A stretch of DNA of 64,000 nucleotides, from positions 25,200,227 to 25,264,226 of the forward strand of contig CM039120.1 of NCBI GenBank assembly GCA_022036555.1, written 5' to 3'. The translations under genes and the position numbers were made by a program. The notes under the pieces are model-generated. The model was not told the DNA's origin, did not search any database, and saw nothing but the letters and a program-made list of their open reading frames with translations. Source of the DNA: Microstegium vimineum. Taxonomy: Eukaryota > Streptophyta > Magnoliopsida > Poales > Poaceae. Below are positions 1 to 9,276 of this stretch, one piece after another. Position 1 is the first letter of the stretch. The number at the start of each line of letters is the position of its first letter.

Positions 1-548
1 TGCCCAAGGAATGGGACCTTTGTGATCCAGAATTCGCGCTTGTTGAACTTGGCATAAAGCTTATGCTCCCGAAGTCGGGTTAAGATCGCCCTCAAGTGTT
101 CTTCATGATCCTCCTCGTTCTCTGAGTAGACCAAAATGTCATCGATGAACACAATCACAAATTTGTCTAGCTCGGGCATGAACACTGAGTTCATTAGATA
201 CATGAAATATGCAGGAGCATTTGTCAAGCCAAAAGACATGACGAGATACTCGTACAATCCGTATCTAGTAGAAAAGGCGGTCTTAGGTACGTCTTGTGGT
301 CTGATTTTTATCTGATGATATCCGGGCCTCAGGTCTATCTTGGAAAAGACACGTGCCTTAGACAATTGATCGAATAGAATGTCGATGTGCGGTAGTGGAT
401 ACTTGTTCTTAACGGTCACGACATTTAACGGCTGATAATCCACACACATCCGCAGAGAGTTATCTCTCTTTTTCTTCACGAACAAAGCAGGACATCCCCA
501 AGCTGACTTGCTTGGCTGAATCATGCCCTTATCTAGCAAATCTTTCAG
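1..548 (-). pseudogene. Reverse transcriptase domain, N-terminal part (G1 pol)
   Basis: The minus strand is open from about 548 to the window edge and reads a Ty3/gypsy reverse transcriptase. Recognisable blocks are GMIQPSKSAWGCPALFVKKK, RMCVDYQPLN, the KIDLRPGYHQIKI block, and the catalytic FIDDILVYS near bases 121-150. Both active-site aspartates of the (F/Y)xDD motif are present. The frame is joined to the upstream protease/linker by a TAG at about 546-548 where relatives usually have Gln. The thumb, RNase H and integrase are outside the window. The enzyme would make cDNA from element RNA in cytoplasmic particles; this copy cannot be translated as one polyprotein. Confidence 0.85.
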
Positions 549-1274
549 CTATGATTTTAGTTCTGCTAGTTCATTGGGCGGCATCCGATAAGGTTTCCGC
601 GAGATCGGTGCGGTTCCTGGTATCAGCTCTATAGCAAACTCAACTTCTCTGTCCGGGGGAAGACTAGGTAGTTCCTCCGGAAAGACGTCGGGAAACTCAC
701 ATACTATAGGGATTTCTGTTAAAGAGACGGTATATAGCGCACTAGAAGTGCCAACTAACCCCAGTTTGCTTGGTAAACATACTTGAAAAGTACCCCTACC
801 CATGGGATCCTTTAGAGATATGTTTCGGCTCTTAGTGTCTAACACCACTTCTCATTCTTTCATCCACTCCATCCCTAGTATGACATTCAAAGCTAGGCTT
901 GGCAGTATTACTAGGTTCATTTGAAACTTCCGGTTGGCTATGGTAAGGACTACTCCTTGCACTATCTGGTTGGTCAACAAGTCAGCCCCGGCCGAACTTA
1001 TCCGATAACCATACTCCAATTCCTTAACTTTTAACTCATGCCTTTTAACAAATGATTGACTGATGAACGAATGCGATGATACGGAATCGAACAAAACAAC
1101 TGTAGGATATTGATTAACAGAGAACATACCGGCGGTGACTGGCTCTCTGACGGGGATCTCGTCAAGGTTGGTGAAGTGCACACGGGCATTGAATTGCGTC
1201 TGTTGTTTGGGAGGATTTACACAACCCTTCGTGAAGTGTCCCATTTGACCACACTTGAAACAGGGTCCTCTCAC
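549..1274 (-). pseudogene. Gag zinc knuckle, aspartic protease and protease-RT linker (G1)
   Basis: The reading frame opens with a CCHC zinc knuckle (CFKCGQMGHFTKGC, CX2CX4HX4C), used by Gag to bind element RNA. It is followed by a retropepsin-like domain with LFDSVSSHSFIS where the family consensus is LFDSGASHSFIS. The Gly of the catalytic D-S/T-G triad is Val here, so the protease should be inactive even without the stops. A TGA at 849-851 splits this frame from the in-frame linker 549-848, which carries FPDVFPEELPSLPPDREVEF and leads into RT. A one-base frame change near 1275-1320 separates it from gag upstream. Confidence 0.85.
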
Positions 1275-1281
1275 CGCGGTG

Positions 1282-2253
1282 TTAGCTCCTGTCAGCGGAT
1301 TCTAAGCGGCTTTGGCATTGGGAGTGGTCACACTTGTATGGCTTCACATTCCTCTGAAAACCTGGAGCATTCTGCTGCTTGCGCTGGGGCGGCTTGAACC
1401 TTGCTCCCGGTGCAGAGGGACAAAACTGTGGACGGTTGACAAACTGAGTGCGTGCTTGAGAAGCACCTGCTTCAAAGGCTCTCTTCCTGCTCTTAGATGC
1501 GGTGTACAGGTTATTGTGGTTCTCTTGGGTTAAGCATTCACTGACAAAGTCATTGAACATTGTCATGGAGGAATTTCCCACTGTTTTCAGCATCTTGGGG
1601 CTAAGACCCCGCTTGAAGCTAGCCATCTTTTTGCTCTCGGTGTCAACAAACTCTGTGGCGTAGCGCGAGAGATTGTTGAAAGCATGTAAGTATTCCGTCA
1701 AGCTCTTTGTTCCTTGAGTCAGCTTCATGAATTCCCCCACCTTCATGGCCATGAGACCAGGTGGTATGTAGTTGCCACGAAAGGCGGTGGTGAAACGTGC
1801 CCAAGTAATTTGGTCACCCTCACGGTAGGTAGCATGGTGATGAGTCCACCAGATCCCAGCGGGACCTTGAAGTTGATGAGCTGCATATTCCGCCTTTAGG
1901 GTTTCTGTTAACCTAAGGAGATGAAACTTCTATTCCATTGTATTGATCCATTCATCAACTTCTAGAGGTTCAGAAGCTTCCTTGAATATCGGTGGTTTCG
2001 TATCAAGGAAATCCTTGAAGGTACTGTACTGGTTTCCAGCAGGAGCTCCGTCCCCTTCGCCTCTGCGGGTATTCTCTGCAATGTTGCGTAAGGAAGCCTC
2101 CATATTGAGCTGCAGATTCTCGATGTTGCGTTGACTTCCCAGAAACTGGTTAAAGAAAGCCTCTGCAGACATCGGGGGACGAGGAGGTGGTGGTTGATCA
2201 GCACCAACACGAGCACCACTGGTTGCGGTACGGCGGGTTTCAAGCATCTGCAT
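1282..2253 (-). pseudogene. Gag polyprotein, capsid part (G1)
   Basis: The frame starts at ATG 2253-2251 (QMLETRRTATS) and runs in one phase to 1282. It has a Pro-rich N-terminus, the Del/Tekay-type DFLDTKPPIFKEASEPLEVD block, then GPAGIWWTHH and a retrotransposon-gag domain (TWARFTTAFRGNYIPPGLM, EFMKLTQGTKSLTEY). A TAG at 1927-1929 interrupts it where relatives usually have Gln. The zinc knuckle is in the next frame, after a one-base shift near 1300. Gag forms the virus-like particle. Directly upstream of the ATG the minus strand reads ATATGCAG, which looks like a splice acceptor, so gag could be made from a spliced RNA; that is inference. Confidence 0.85.
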
Positions 2254-2577
2254 ATGATAGTATCAAGTTAGTAGACCGCAATGAGGTAGGAGTTGTAGGT
2301 GACGCATAATTATGCCATACTGAATTAACTGGCAAAGCACACAATCCACTTAATACAGTAGAGGCACAATAATTCAACTACAATCACCACGTCACGTTCA
2401 TCCACATGATAACTAAACATAGCACGCCATCGCATGTCTCGTTTGCTAGCATACATACACTGGACTTTAGTACCGAGCGTTAACAAGTTACGCTTACATC
2501 CCATCCAACAACACATGGTTACATCAAACCATGACACAAAAGCAATAAAAGGCTAACTATCACAAGGCTCCAGGCGC
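2254..2577 (-). other. Spacer between extra ORF and gag (G1)
   Basis: There is no coding sequence I can defend here. The only notable point is the acceptor-like ATATGCAG that ends at the gag start codon. It would fit an intron covering all or part of the extra ORF, but no branch point or transcript evidence is available. Confidence 0.4.
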
Positions 2578-3273
2578 CTAGGTGTGTGACCCATGGTCAC
2601 TGTCCACCTCTGACGTCGCGGCGTTGCCCACCTCGGCTGCCCCTGGAAGAGGGTGAAGCTGGTAGTACAACTGGTGCACCTGCTCGTGCAATGCATCGTT
2701 GTAGGCATATGCGACGTTCAGTTGGTCCCTGAAATTTGCCTCTGCGTTCCAAGCAGTGTTCCTCTCTAACACTGTGCGTGCAAGCATCCTTTCACTACTC
2801 TGGATAGCTGCGTAGGCCTGCTCCCTCTGATTCCTGATCACTGAGAGATCCTGAGCCAACACTTCCTTGTCATGCTCTAGCTTGGTCTTCTGCAGCTTCA
2901 CCTGCTCTAGCTCCTTCTGAAGGGTCTCCATGTCCATTTCGCACTCACGACGAACCTCACGCCTATCGGCACAAGCACCATGGTAATTGTCCTCCATGCG
3001 TGCAAAACCCATCTCTAGGTCGTGGTAGGCCTTCATCATGGCGAACATGGCGCTCATAGCAGGACCGGTGCTGCTCTGACCCTCCTCTAGGCCTCCTGTC
3101 AAAGCTGTCCCCTTGGGCTGCTCCCACACAGTGGTGTGAGGGCTGCCACTAGGGAATAATCCTGGCAAGGCACGAGCTATAGCCTCTGGAGCTGTCTCAA
3201 TGATGCTCAAAAGCACCCTATAGGCTGCACTGTAGGCACCTTCCCAAGGTGTCCTTCCTTTGCCTCCAAACAT
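2578..3273 (-). pseudogene. Coiled-coil ORF upstream of gag, probable C-terminal part of the H3-tail-like protein
   Basis: This is an open frame of 231 codons (first Met at 3273) in the sense direction of the element, between the PBS and gag. The N-terminal third (WEGAYSAAYRVLLSIIE) looks globular. The middle (EMDMETLQKELEQVKLQKTK) is a long heptad-rich coiled coil. The C-terminus is acidic and Ser-rich. It is not Gag, protease, RT or integrase, and I do not recognise a named family. The H3-like ORF lies directly upstream, and its frame continues toward this one apart from two TAG codons (3362-3360, 3326-3324) and a one-base slip in a G-run near 3280. One ancestral protein of about 320 residues is therefore likely. 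Confidence 0.6.
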
Positions 3274-3359
3274 CCACCCCCAAGGTGCAAGTCTCCTGTG
3301 TCAGGCGGAACAACAACCTCCATCTAGACAAAGGTACTGCCTCCAAGGCTCTCCATGCT

Positions 3360-3542
3360 CTAGTAGTAGTGAGGTGCCTTCTCCTCTGGGTAACCCGCTG
3401 CACTGAGGACCCTCCAGAGAAGAGTGGGCATGCCAAACTTCTCCAGAAACTTGCTCTTGAGGCGAGGGCTCCTGGTGGCAAGCTGGTGGCGAGGGACTCT
3501 GCCTCCGGTGGACTTGCGAGCAGTGGACTTGGTACGGGCCAT
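3360..3542 (-). CDS. Short ORF with a histone H3 N-terminal-tail-like sequence
   Basis: ATG at 3542-3540, in good plant initiation context (ACAAATGGCC), opens a 60-codon frame that ends at TAG 3362-3360. It begins MARTKSTARKSTGGRVPRHQ and continues LATRS. Against plant histone H3, 19 of the first 25 positions (counting Met) match. In H3 numbering K4, R8, K9, S10, G12-G13, P16-R17 and Q19-T22 are kept; the changes are Q5S, K14R, A15V, K18H, K23R and A24S. After residue 25 all resemblance to H3 stops: there is no alpha-N helix and no histone fold. It then reads KFLEKFGMPTLLWRV. This is therefore not a histone gene but an H3-tail-like N-terminus on an element protein, likely once joined to the downstream coiled coil. 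The function is unknown. Confidence 0.8.
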   Translation of the reverse strand: MARTKSTARKSTGGRVPRHQLATRSPRLKSKFLEKFGMPTLLWRVLSAAGYPEEKAPHYY

Positions 3543-4294
3543 TTGTAGCAAAAAGGTATAAGAGAGAGTTGATAAGAACCAATTTTTATACCCAGATAAT
3601 TAAGTAACAATTTTTAACTTGCGAGGAAAGTAGTGAAATGAATGACTTGATGACATAATATGATGCATGCACGTAACGTACGTCCTCACATAGAAAAGTA
3701 GAGAAGTAAGATATCGTACTAGGCGGTGGCATACATCGTTCTCTCATATATACGTAACTATTCGTACTAACAAAAGCGCTGTTATGTACCTGAAGAAAAT
3801 TCATTTCAGCCCATCCCTCACAGTATGAAATATGCATTGCAAAATATAAACCTGGTACTTCCATATATACACTCCCAAGTATACATATGAAGCACCTGTA
3901 GCTAGTTCTTCGTCCTAATGAGGGCATCGTCATTACAGATGGCACTCCCACACAAGGATACCTTCTCATGAACTTATGTAAACAAGATCATGGTTAAGCA
4001 TCATATAAGGATTCCCCTAGTATCGGCAGTGTATCCGACCATGCTCTCACAACTCACACTTACCAAGGCATAGCGGCAATCTGATCCATACATTACCACT
4101 CAAGTGAATGGCACCCATACAATTTCAACCTGTATAGACAAGTAAATAGAAATATGATGCATCAGCCCCCAAGTCAGTACTTAGATAAGCCACCTAGATC
4201 CTATTGGGCATAAGAGACACGACTATTGGCACACTCTTAATTTAGTGGAAATAGTATTTTTAAATACCCATATGAATAGTAATCGTTGAACTAA
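3543..4294 (-). other. 5' leader between PBS and H3-tail-like ORF (G1)
   Basis: About 750 bases of AT-rich sequence lie between the primer-binding site and the first ORF. I see no convincing ORF, hairpin or repeat. A leader this long before the first ORF leaves room for an intron, but no specific donor is assigned. Confidence 0.5.
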
Positions 4295-4307
4295 GGATCT
4301 GATACCA
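4295..4307 (-). promoter_or_regulatory. Primer-binding site, initiator tRNA-Met (G1)
   Basis: The minus strand reads TGGTATCAGATCC two bases after the LTR end (TTTTACA at 4310). TGGTATCAGA is complementary to the 3' end of plant initiator tRNA-Met, the usual primer of chromoviruses and most copia elements. Confidence 0.85.
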
Positions 4308-4309
4308 GC

Positions 4310-7300
4310 TGTAAAAGAACCGCCCAAATTACAAAAACTTAAGTCCAAAAACCGATCGCCGATGCGATAAATTTTCGTCCTTGGGCTTTCATAACCCCGG
4401 TAGTCCATGAAACCACGACGAATTTCATTCCTTGCTCATTCATAGACGAGAATCACTTTAGTTCCACAGACCATCCATACGTTACATAAAGTTCAAATAC
4501 AAATACATTAGAGTACGAATTTTAAAAGTTATTACATAACCAAATCTCTTGCAGCGAAAATAGTTTTGAAACCAACTCACACACACTTAGTTCATTACAG
4601 TGCTAGTACTAAGTCGTTTCTCACAAAAGCATAGATGAGGCTTCAGAGATGACCATCGCCCATGGTCCTAGTTGTCGCCCATAGCAGTGTAGAGACAGTT
4701 GATGCAGTACCCGTAGTACATCTGCCCATCTGCAATAACATTGGGAACGAAGCCCTGAGTACGCGAATGTACTCAGCTAGACTTACCCGTCTTAAACTAA
4801 AATAAAGACACCAAGGATAATGCAGGCTTTCTGTGGTAGTACAAGGTCGAACTCTCTTTTGTGGCAAAGCATTTACTATAGAGTACTTAAGAATGCAACC
4901 ATATTTATTAAATATTACCTGTCTTCTAGATTATCACCTGGACTAAGCAATACACTTGATTAAGCATACAATAACCAGTTCGCTCTTCTGGTCTCATCAT
5001 ATCATTCCATCGGAACCATTCAAGTAATTAATTGTTCCCACGCCAGTGTAGCAATTGTCAAGTTCTCACTACGGGGAGAGACCGCGATTCGAATCGAATT
5101 CCTATCCAGCTGGAGGGTTTATTCCTCACCCAAACTTCGCAGCCCTTGAACGGGGGCGCGACAGTCGCCTATTCTACCATTCAAACCAAGGTCGACTCAG
5201 AATCATACTCAACAAGCCCAAGGACCGCCCGACACCCCATACTTCTAGCCTAGTGATCAGCTAGCTGGCCTTGGCCTTACACTCCGCGTCCTCATCACCT
5301 CGCAACAGCTTGTGATTCGCTTCGTCCTTGGTTCGGCCAGTAGGTAGGTTTCGCGGCTCGAACGAGTTATCTTGCCAGCTAAAGGTGGAGGCATGCGTTC
5401 AACATGACAAGAGGGACACCACCCAATCGGCCCGCCAAAACGGCAGACACATACGCAAAATACCGGCCTAGGGCACGCAGCTCACGTAGATGTTGCCAGC
5501 ATCAGACGTACGGACAATTTACCAACCTTCCTGGTTGCCTTTCCATTCATAATATTTTTCATACCCTCGGCTTCGCCACGTAGAGCAATACGTGACTTGT
5601 GTTACCGAAGAAGTCATCTTCAATTAGCAAGGCTAAGCATCTATCTTTGCTATGCTAACAGGCTAACAAGGATATAAGGATATCAAAAGCAAGGAGGGTA
5701 GTATGCAAAAATTAGGTTCACACAACTCCTATACTTAATGCAACAACATAGTATAACATAGTAAATTGATATCATAAGGTACGGTTAAAATGCACCGGGG
5801 CTTGACTTTCTCGAACGAGCTAGGCTGGTGATCAGGACACACCTGGAGTTCCTCTTCTGGTTCCTCGTTCACGTGCCCTTCGTTGGCTCCTTGTTGACTG
5901 GCTTCATCCTGCTCCTGGTGAAGGTCATACTGTGCTTCCTCCTGCGAACCTGTATGATGCGTATATGCAATTGATATGAGACAATGTATAGTATTAACCC
6001 ATGCAAGACGATGAATATGTTGAGATGTGATATGCTCATGATGTTCTTTTCTTATGTGTTCTCGAGTAGGTGTAAATTTCTTCTCTGGTAGTTAGTTAGT
6101 ATAATTGTAATTTAACAATTTACTTAACACACAAGTAACCAACAAGGAACAGCAGGGTTTAACTTTAGGCTTACTTAACCTAGCTGGTTGATTAATGCTT
6201 CAAAGACACACCAAAGCTTAATTAACAAATTAACCTTTCTTCTTAGCACATTTGTTAACTAGAAAGCCAAACAGAACTGCACACCCTAGAGAAACAGTTC
6301 ATTAAATTCTACAAAAATTACAGTAGCTTAAGCAGGGGCAACATAGCCTACTCAAATTTTTCCAGGTTAACAGTAGCAGTATTGTACTCTGTACAAAATT
6401 AGCAAGTTTAAAGATAATAATAGCTTAAAAAATACTTAGTACAGTGAAAGTGATGAACTAACCAGATTAGTATTTTTCCCAGTTACTATTCCATACTGTA
6501 AAGCTACACAAAATGTTATAGCTCCTTTTACCCAGAAACCTATTTACCAAAAATCTTACAATTTAACAGCCTAAACACATTTTAATTGTTAGTTATTCAA
6601 TTTTCCACAGAAACTACTCAAGATATAATTTTGCTAGCTTTTAACAACCATTTACGATTCATTGGAACAAGAATTACAATTTTAGCAATAGCACAAAATA
6701 ACTTAATTGATTTATGCAATTTTAATCAGTTTCAATATTTATTTAATCCTATACAGTAAAGTACTACAAAATACACATAGAATATTTTTCCAGGGTAGAT
6801 CTACCTATAACAAGTACTCACAATTTATTCCAGGATTTTTAGATCAATATTCAGTGAGATATGATTTTTACCAATCATTTTACATTTTCTGAAATGGGAA
6901 AACACAAGGGGTTAGGCCTTTCGGCCCAACAGGCCACACAGGCCCATTCGACGAGGCGGCCTGGTTCCAAAGGGGAACCGGCGCCTGACAGTGGGGGCCC
7001 ACGCGAGGGGGACCCCACGCGTCGGTGACACAGGGCGGAGGCGAGGCTTTCGCTGGCGATTTCTCGCCGACGGGGAGGCCTCCGGCGGTGCAGTGTGGCT
7101 CTATGGACGCGGCTACACGAGACGAATTTAGCGCAACCCTAATCGCGTGCAAAGGTGGACGGAGTGAAGCTCACCGGCGTCCATGGCAGAGCGGTGGCGC
7201 GGTCACATGGCGGCAAGCCGAGACAGGCCACGGCGGCTTCGATTAAGCGGGGCTAAAGCTTCGCTGAGCTACGACGAGTGCGGAGCTTGCGCTAACGCCG

Positions 7301-8318
7301 AACGACGGCGACCAGAGGGGTGCGGTCCACGACGCAATGCGCGACGGCGACGGCGCAGAGCTCGCGCGGATGGGCACAGCGGGGTCTTACCGAGGCTCAT
7401 CAGTCGTCGTTGCGGGCTTGGGGAGGCGAGGTGGAGCTGCTGTGGAGATGGAGAGGGCGCGACGCTCCGAGGCAGCCGGAACGACGGTGGGGCCGCTCGG
7501 CGTCGCGGCGGCGGCGCGCTCTGGTGCGCGCGTGAGAGCGAGGGCGAGGGCGAGGCGAGAGCAAGAGAGGAGGGTGGTGTTCGGCAGGGGACAGAATGGA
7601 GTGAGGAGGAACCGAGGCGCGTCCGCCTCGGGTGTAGGCGCGGCTCGGCCAGAGCTCGGCGGCCACGCGGGTGTCGTCGGCGGGCATGGTGACCACGCGA
7701 CGCTCGGCGTCTGCGTGCGGTCGGGCGCACGCGCGCTGCGTGTGAGGCGCGGGCGGGAACCGGCGGGGCGTGTGGGGCAGGCCAAGCTGGCTTGCTCTGC
7801 TGGGCCGCTTCGTTGGCGCCGGCCCAGTAAGGTAAGGAATTCCTTTTTCCTTTTCTTTTCTATTTTTGTTTCTTTGTTTGATTTGTTTCTTTTTCAAATA
7901 GGTTTTAAAACTCAAAACCAAGTTTTGGCGTGAACACCAAAGTTGTCCCAAATATTTTAAACTAACTTCTTGCTTGAGAAGTCAAGTTCAGATTCCTTAT
8001 AGTTTTTGAGTTAAGATTTAAAACCAATATGTGAAACCTTTCTTTTAATAAAAGATCATGAATTCAAAATGACTTTTAAACTTTGTTTCTCATTTTAAGC
8101 ACAGGGCTTTAGAAGCAAGATTAATTAAGTGTAGTGTTTTCAGGATTGGATTCAAACACCAAGAATTTATGAATTCAACGTACTTTCACATTCTAAGCAA
8201 AGTTAACTTAAACTTGATTTCAAAATGAGATGCCATGATGCTTCATGATGATGCTTATGAAATGGATGATTTGCAATGATCATGTGGATTATGCAAAGCT
8301 TAACACCAGGGTGTTACA
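4310..8318 (-). repeat. 5' LTR of G1, 4.0 kb (Tekay-type LTR, copy 1)
   Basis: On the minus strand it begins TGTAACACCCTGGTG at 8318 and ends TTTTACA at 4310, just before the PBS. It is partly matched by two opposite-orientation copies in this window, at 35163-38606 and 58307-59954. It has an AT-rich body and a GC-rich island (about 6900-7830). It is the element's promoter and polyadenylation region. The 35163 copy carries a MITE whose empty site is intact here. Confidence 0.85.
7400..7687 (-). other. Small ORF in the GC-rich LTR island, conserved between LTR copies
   Basis: ATG at 7687 opens a 95-residue Arg/Pro/Ser/Ala-rich frame beginning MPADDTRVAAELWPSRAYTR. The second LTR copy has the same frame at 35764-36048 (MPADDARMAAELWTSRAYTR), also ending shortly after ARND. 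In that copy the end overlaps a splice-donor-like ACAGGTGAGC. It could be a 5' exon or leader peptide of the element transcript, or only a by-product of GC-rich sequence shared by descent. No known domain is seen. Confidence 0.3.
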
Positions 8319-8694
8319 CCTATGATCTAGACTTTACTCCTATGACTTAACTTAGACTCAAAGATGATATACTATAGATTGCATCCACACATCCTGAAAG
8401 TACTAGGCAGCAAACAAACAATAGGAGGACAAAACCCCTATCCGATGTGGCCACTATTTTATGGGAGCCTTACCTTTTAAGCACGTGCTTACAACACGTG
8501 GCGGGGATCAAAGGCACAAACAAGGCACTTCCTGCTGGCATCCGCTCGAACCGTGCGACATGCGGCAACCAAAGGTAATCTAGTGTATAAGCACCACACT
8601 TACACCCTATACTACTACTCTAATTGAGAGCTCAAATGCCAACTAGAGCACCCTATAACAGGCGTCGATCATACCCAAGTGTGGAATCACTAAG
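8319..8694 (-). repeat. Inverted fragment of the L3 (Athila-like) LTR
   Basis: This matches the reverse complement of part of the L3 LTR (compare the reverse complement of 34420-34740, and the + strand of 60540-60830), for example around CCTTACCTTTTAAG and TATAAGCACCACACTTACAC. It therefore lies head-to-head with the plus-oriented L3 copy that starts at 8695. No coding content. Confidence 0.6.
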
Positions 8695-9276
8695 TGTTGG
8701 CACCAAGAATGATACACTTTTACATAACTAAAAAGCTGCCAACAACCTCAGGATCAGGGATAAACAAACACATCATGAGCATACTTTATGAAAGAACAAG
8801 TTCCACATGTCCATGGAGTGTTTGAATGCAGGAATGAAGAAATGGAGCAAAGGAGAGCCAGTGGGGCCCACATAGGGGGTCGGCCGAACACCATATGGGC
8901 CCACCAGCTCTCCCCTCTCGGCCATGATCTAAGAGAAGCAGCTTAGAGTGAATTACATAGGAGTCCCTTTACTCTCTCGTTGTCCTCCCACCTAGCTTTC
9001 TACCTAGTCCGTTCTAAGTATAATTTACCTTGGCTTATTCATTCATCAACCCTTCCTATAACATATATCGTTTACCCCCCTATACTAGTTGGTACTAAGT
9101 TGAGGAGCTCTCTAGGATCTCTCTCTAATTATCATTTCTAGCTCAGCTTTCCCTTGGGAAAATATAAATTACGATACCTTCGAATACTCCTAGGTGAAGT
9201 GCTATAACGGTATAATCTGTGTGTTTGTGGATTTATCCAATAGTCATAAGAAATACCAAAAAAAATTCTTGTTGGC
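8695..9276 (+). repeat. L3 LTR, internally deleted copy (L3a)
   Basis: It starts TGTTGGCACCAAG and follows the L3 LTR to about 8945. It then jumps straight to the LTR's last 330 bases (compare 34745-35070), so the promoter-containing middle is missing. It runs to a poly-A-rich AAATACCAAAAA end. The start of the next L3 copy (TGTTGGC) follows at about 9270 and is interrupted by the copia insertion at 9277. Confidence 0.65.

Larger units (their letters stand above)
1..8318 (-). mobile_element. Tekay/Del-like Ty3/gypsy chromovirus, 5' part (element G1)
   Basis: Reading right to left on the minus strand, the order is LTR (8318-4310), initiator-Met primer-binding site, extra ORFs, gag, protease, and reverse transcriptase running off the window edge. 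The pol linker with FPDVFPEELPSLPPDREVEF, the tRNA-Met PBS and the very long (4.0 kb) LTR fit the Tekay/Del lineage of chromoviruses as I know it. Integrase, its expected chromodomain and the 3' LTR would lie left of base 1, so the chromodomain is not seen here. The copy is dead: gag, protease and the extra ORFs all carry stops or frameshifts. Lineage is inferred from motifs, not from a tree. Confidence 0.85.

Noticed and set aside
3360..3542. A true histone H3 gene
   Set aside because: The match ends after residue 25; there is no alpha-N helix or histone fold, and the ORF lies between the PBS and gag of a retroelement.
7183..7951. Several long overlapping ORFs on both strands in the GC-rich LTR island (also 35627-36177)
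   Set aside because: GC-rich DNA has few stop codons. Only the MPADD frame is shared by both LTR copies, and even that is listed at low confidence.
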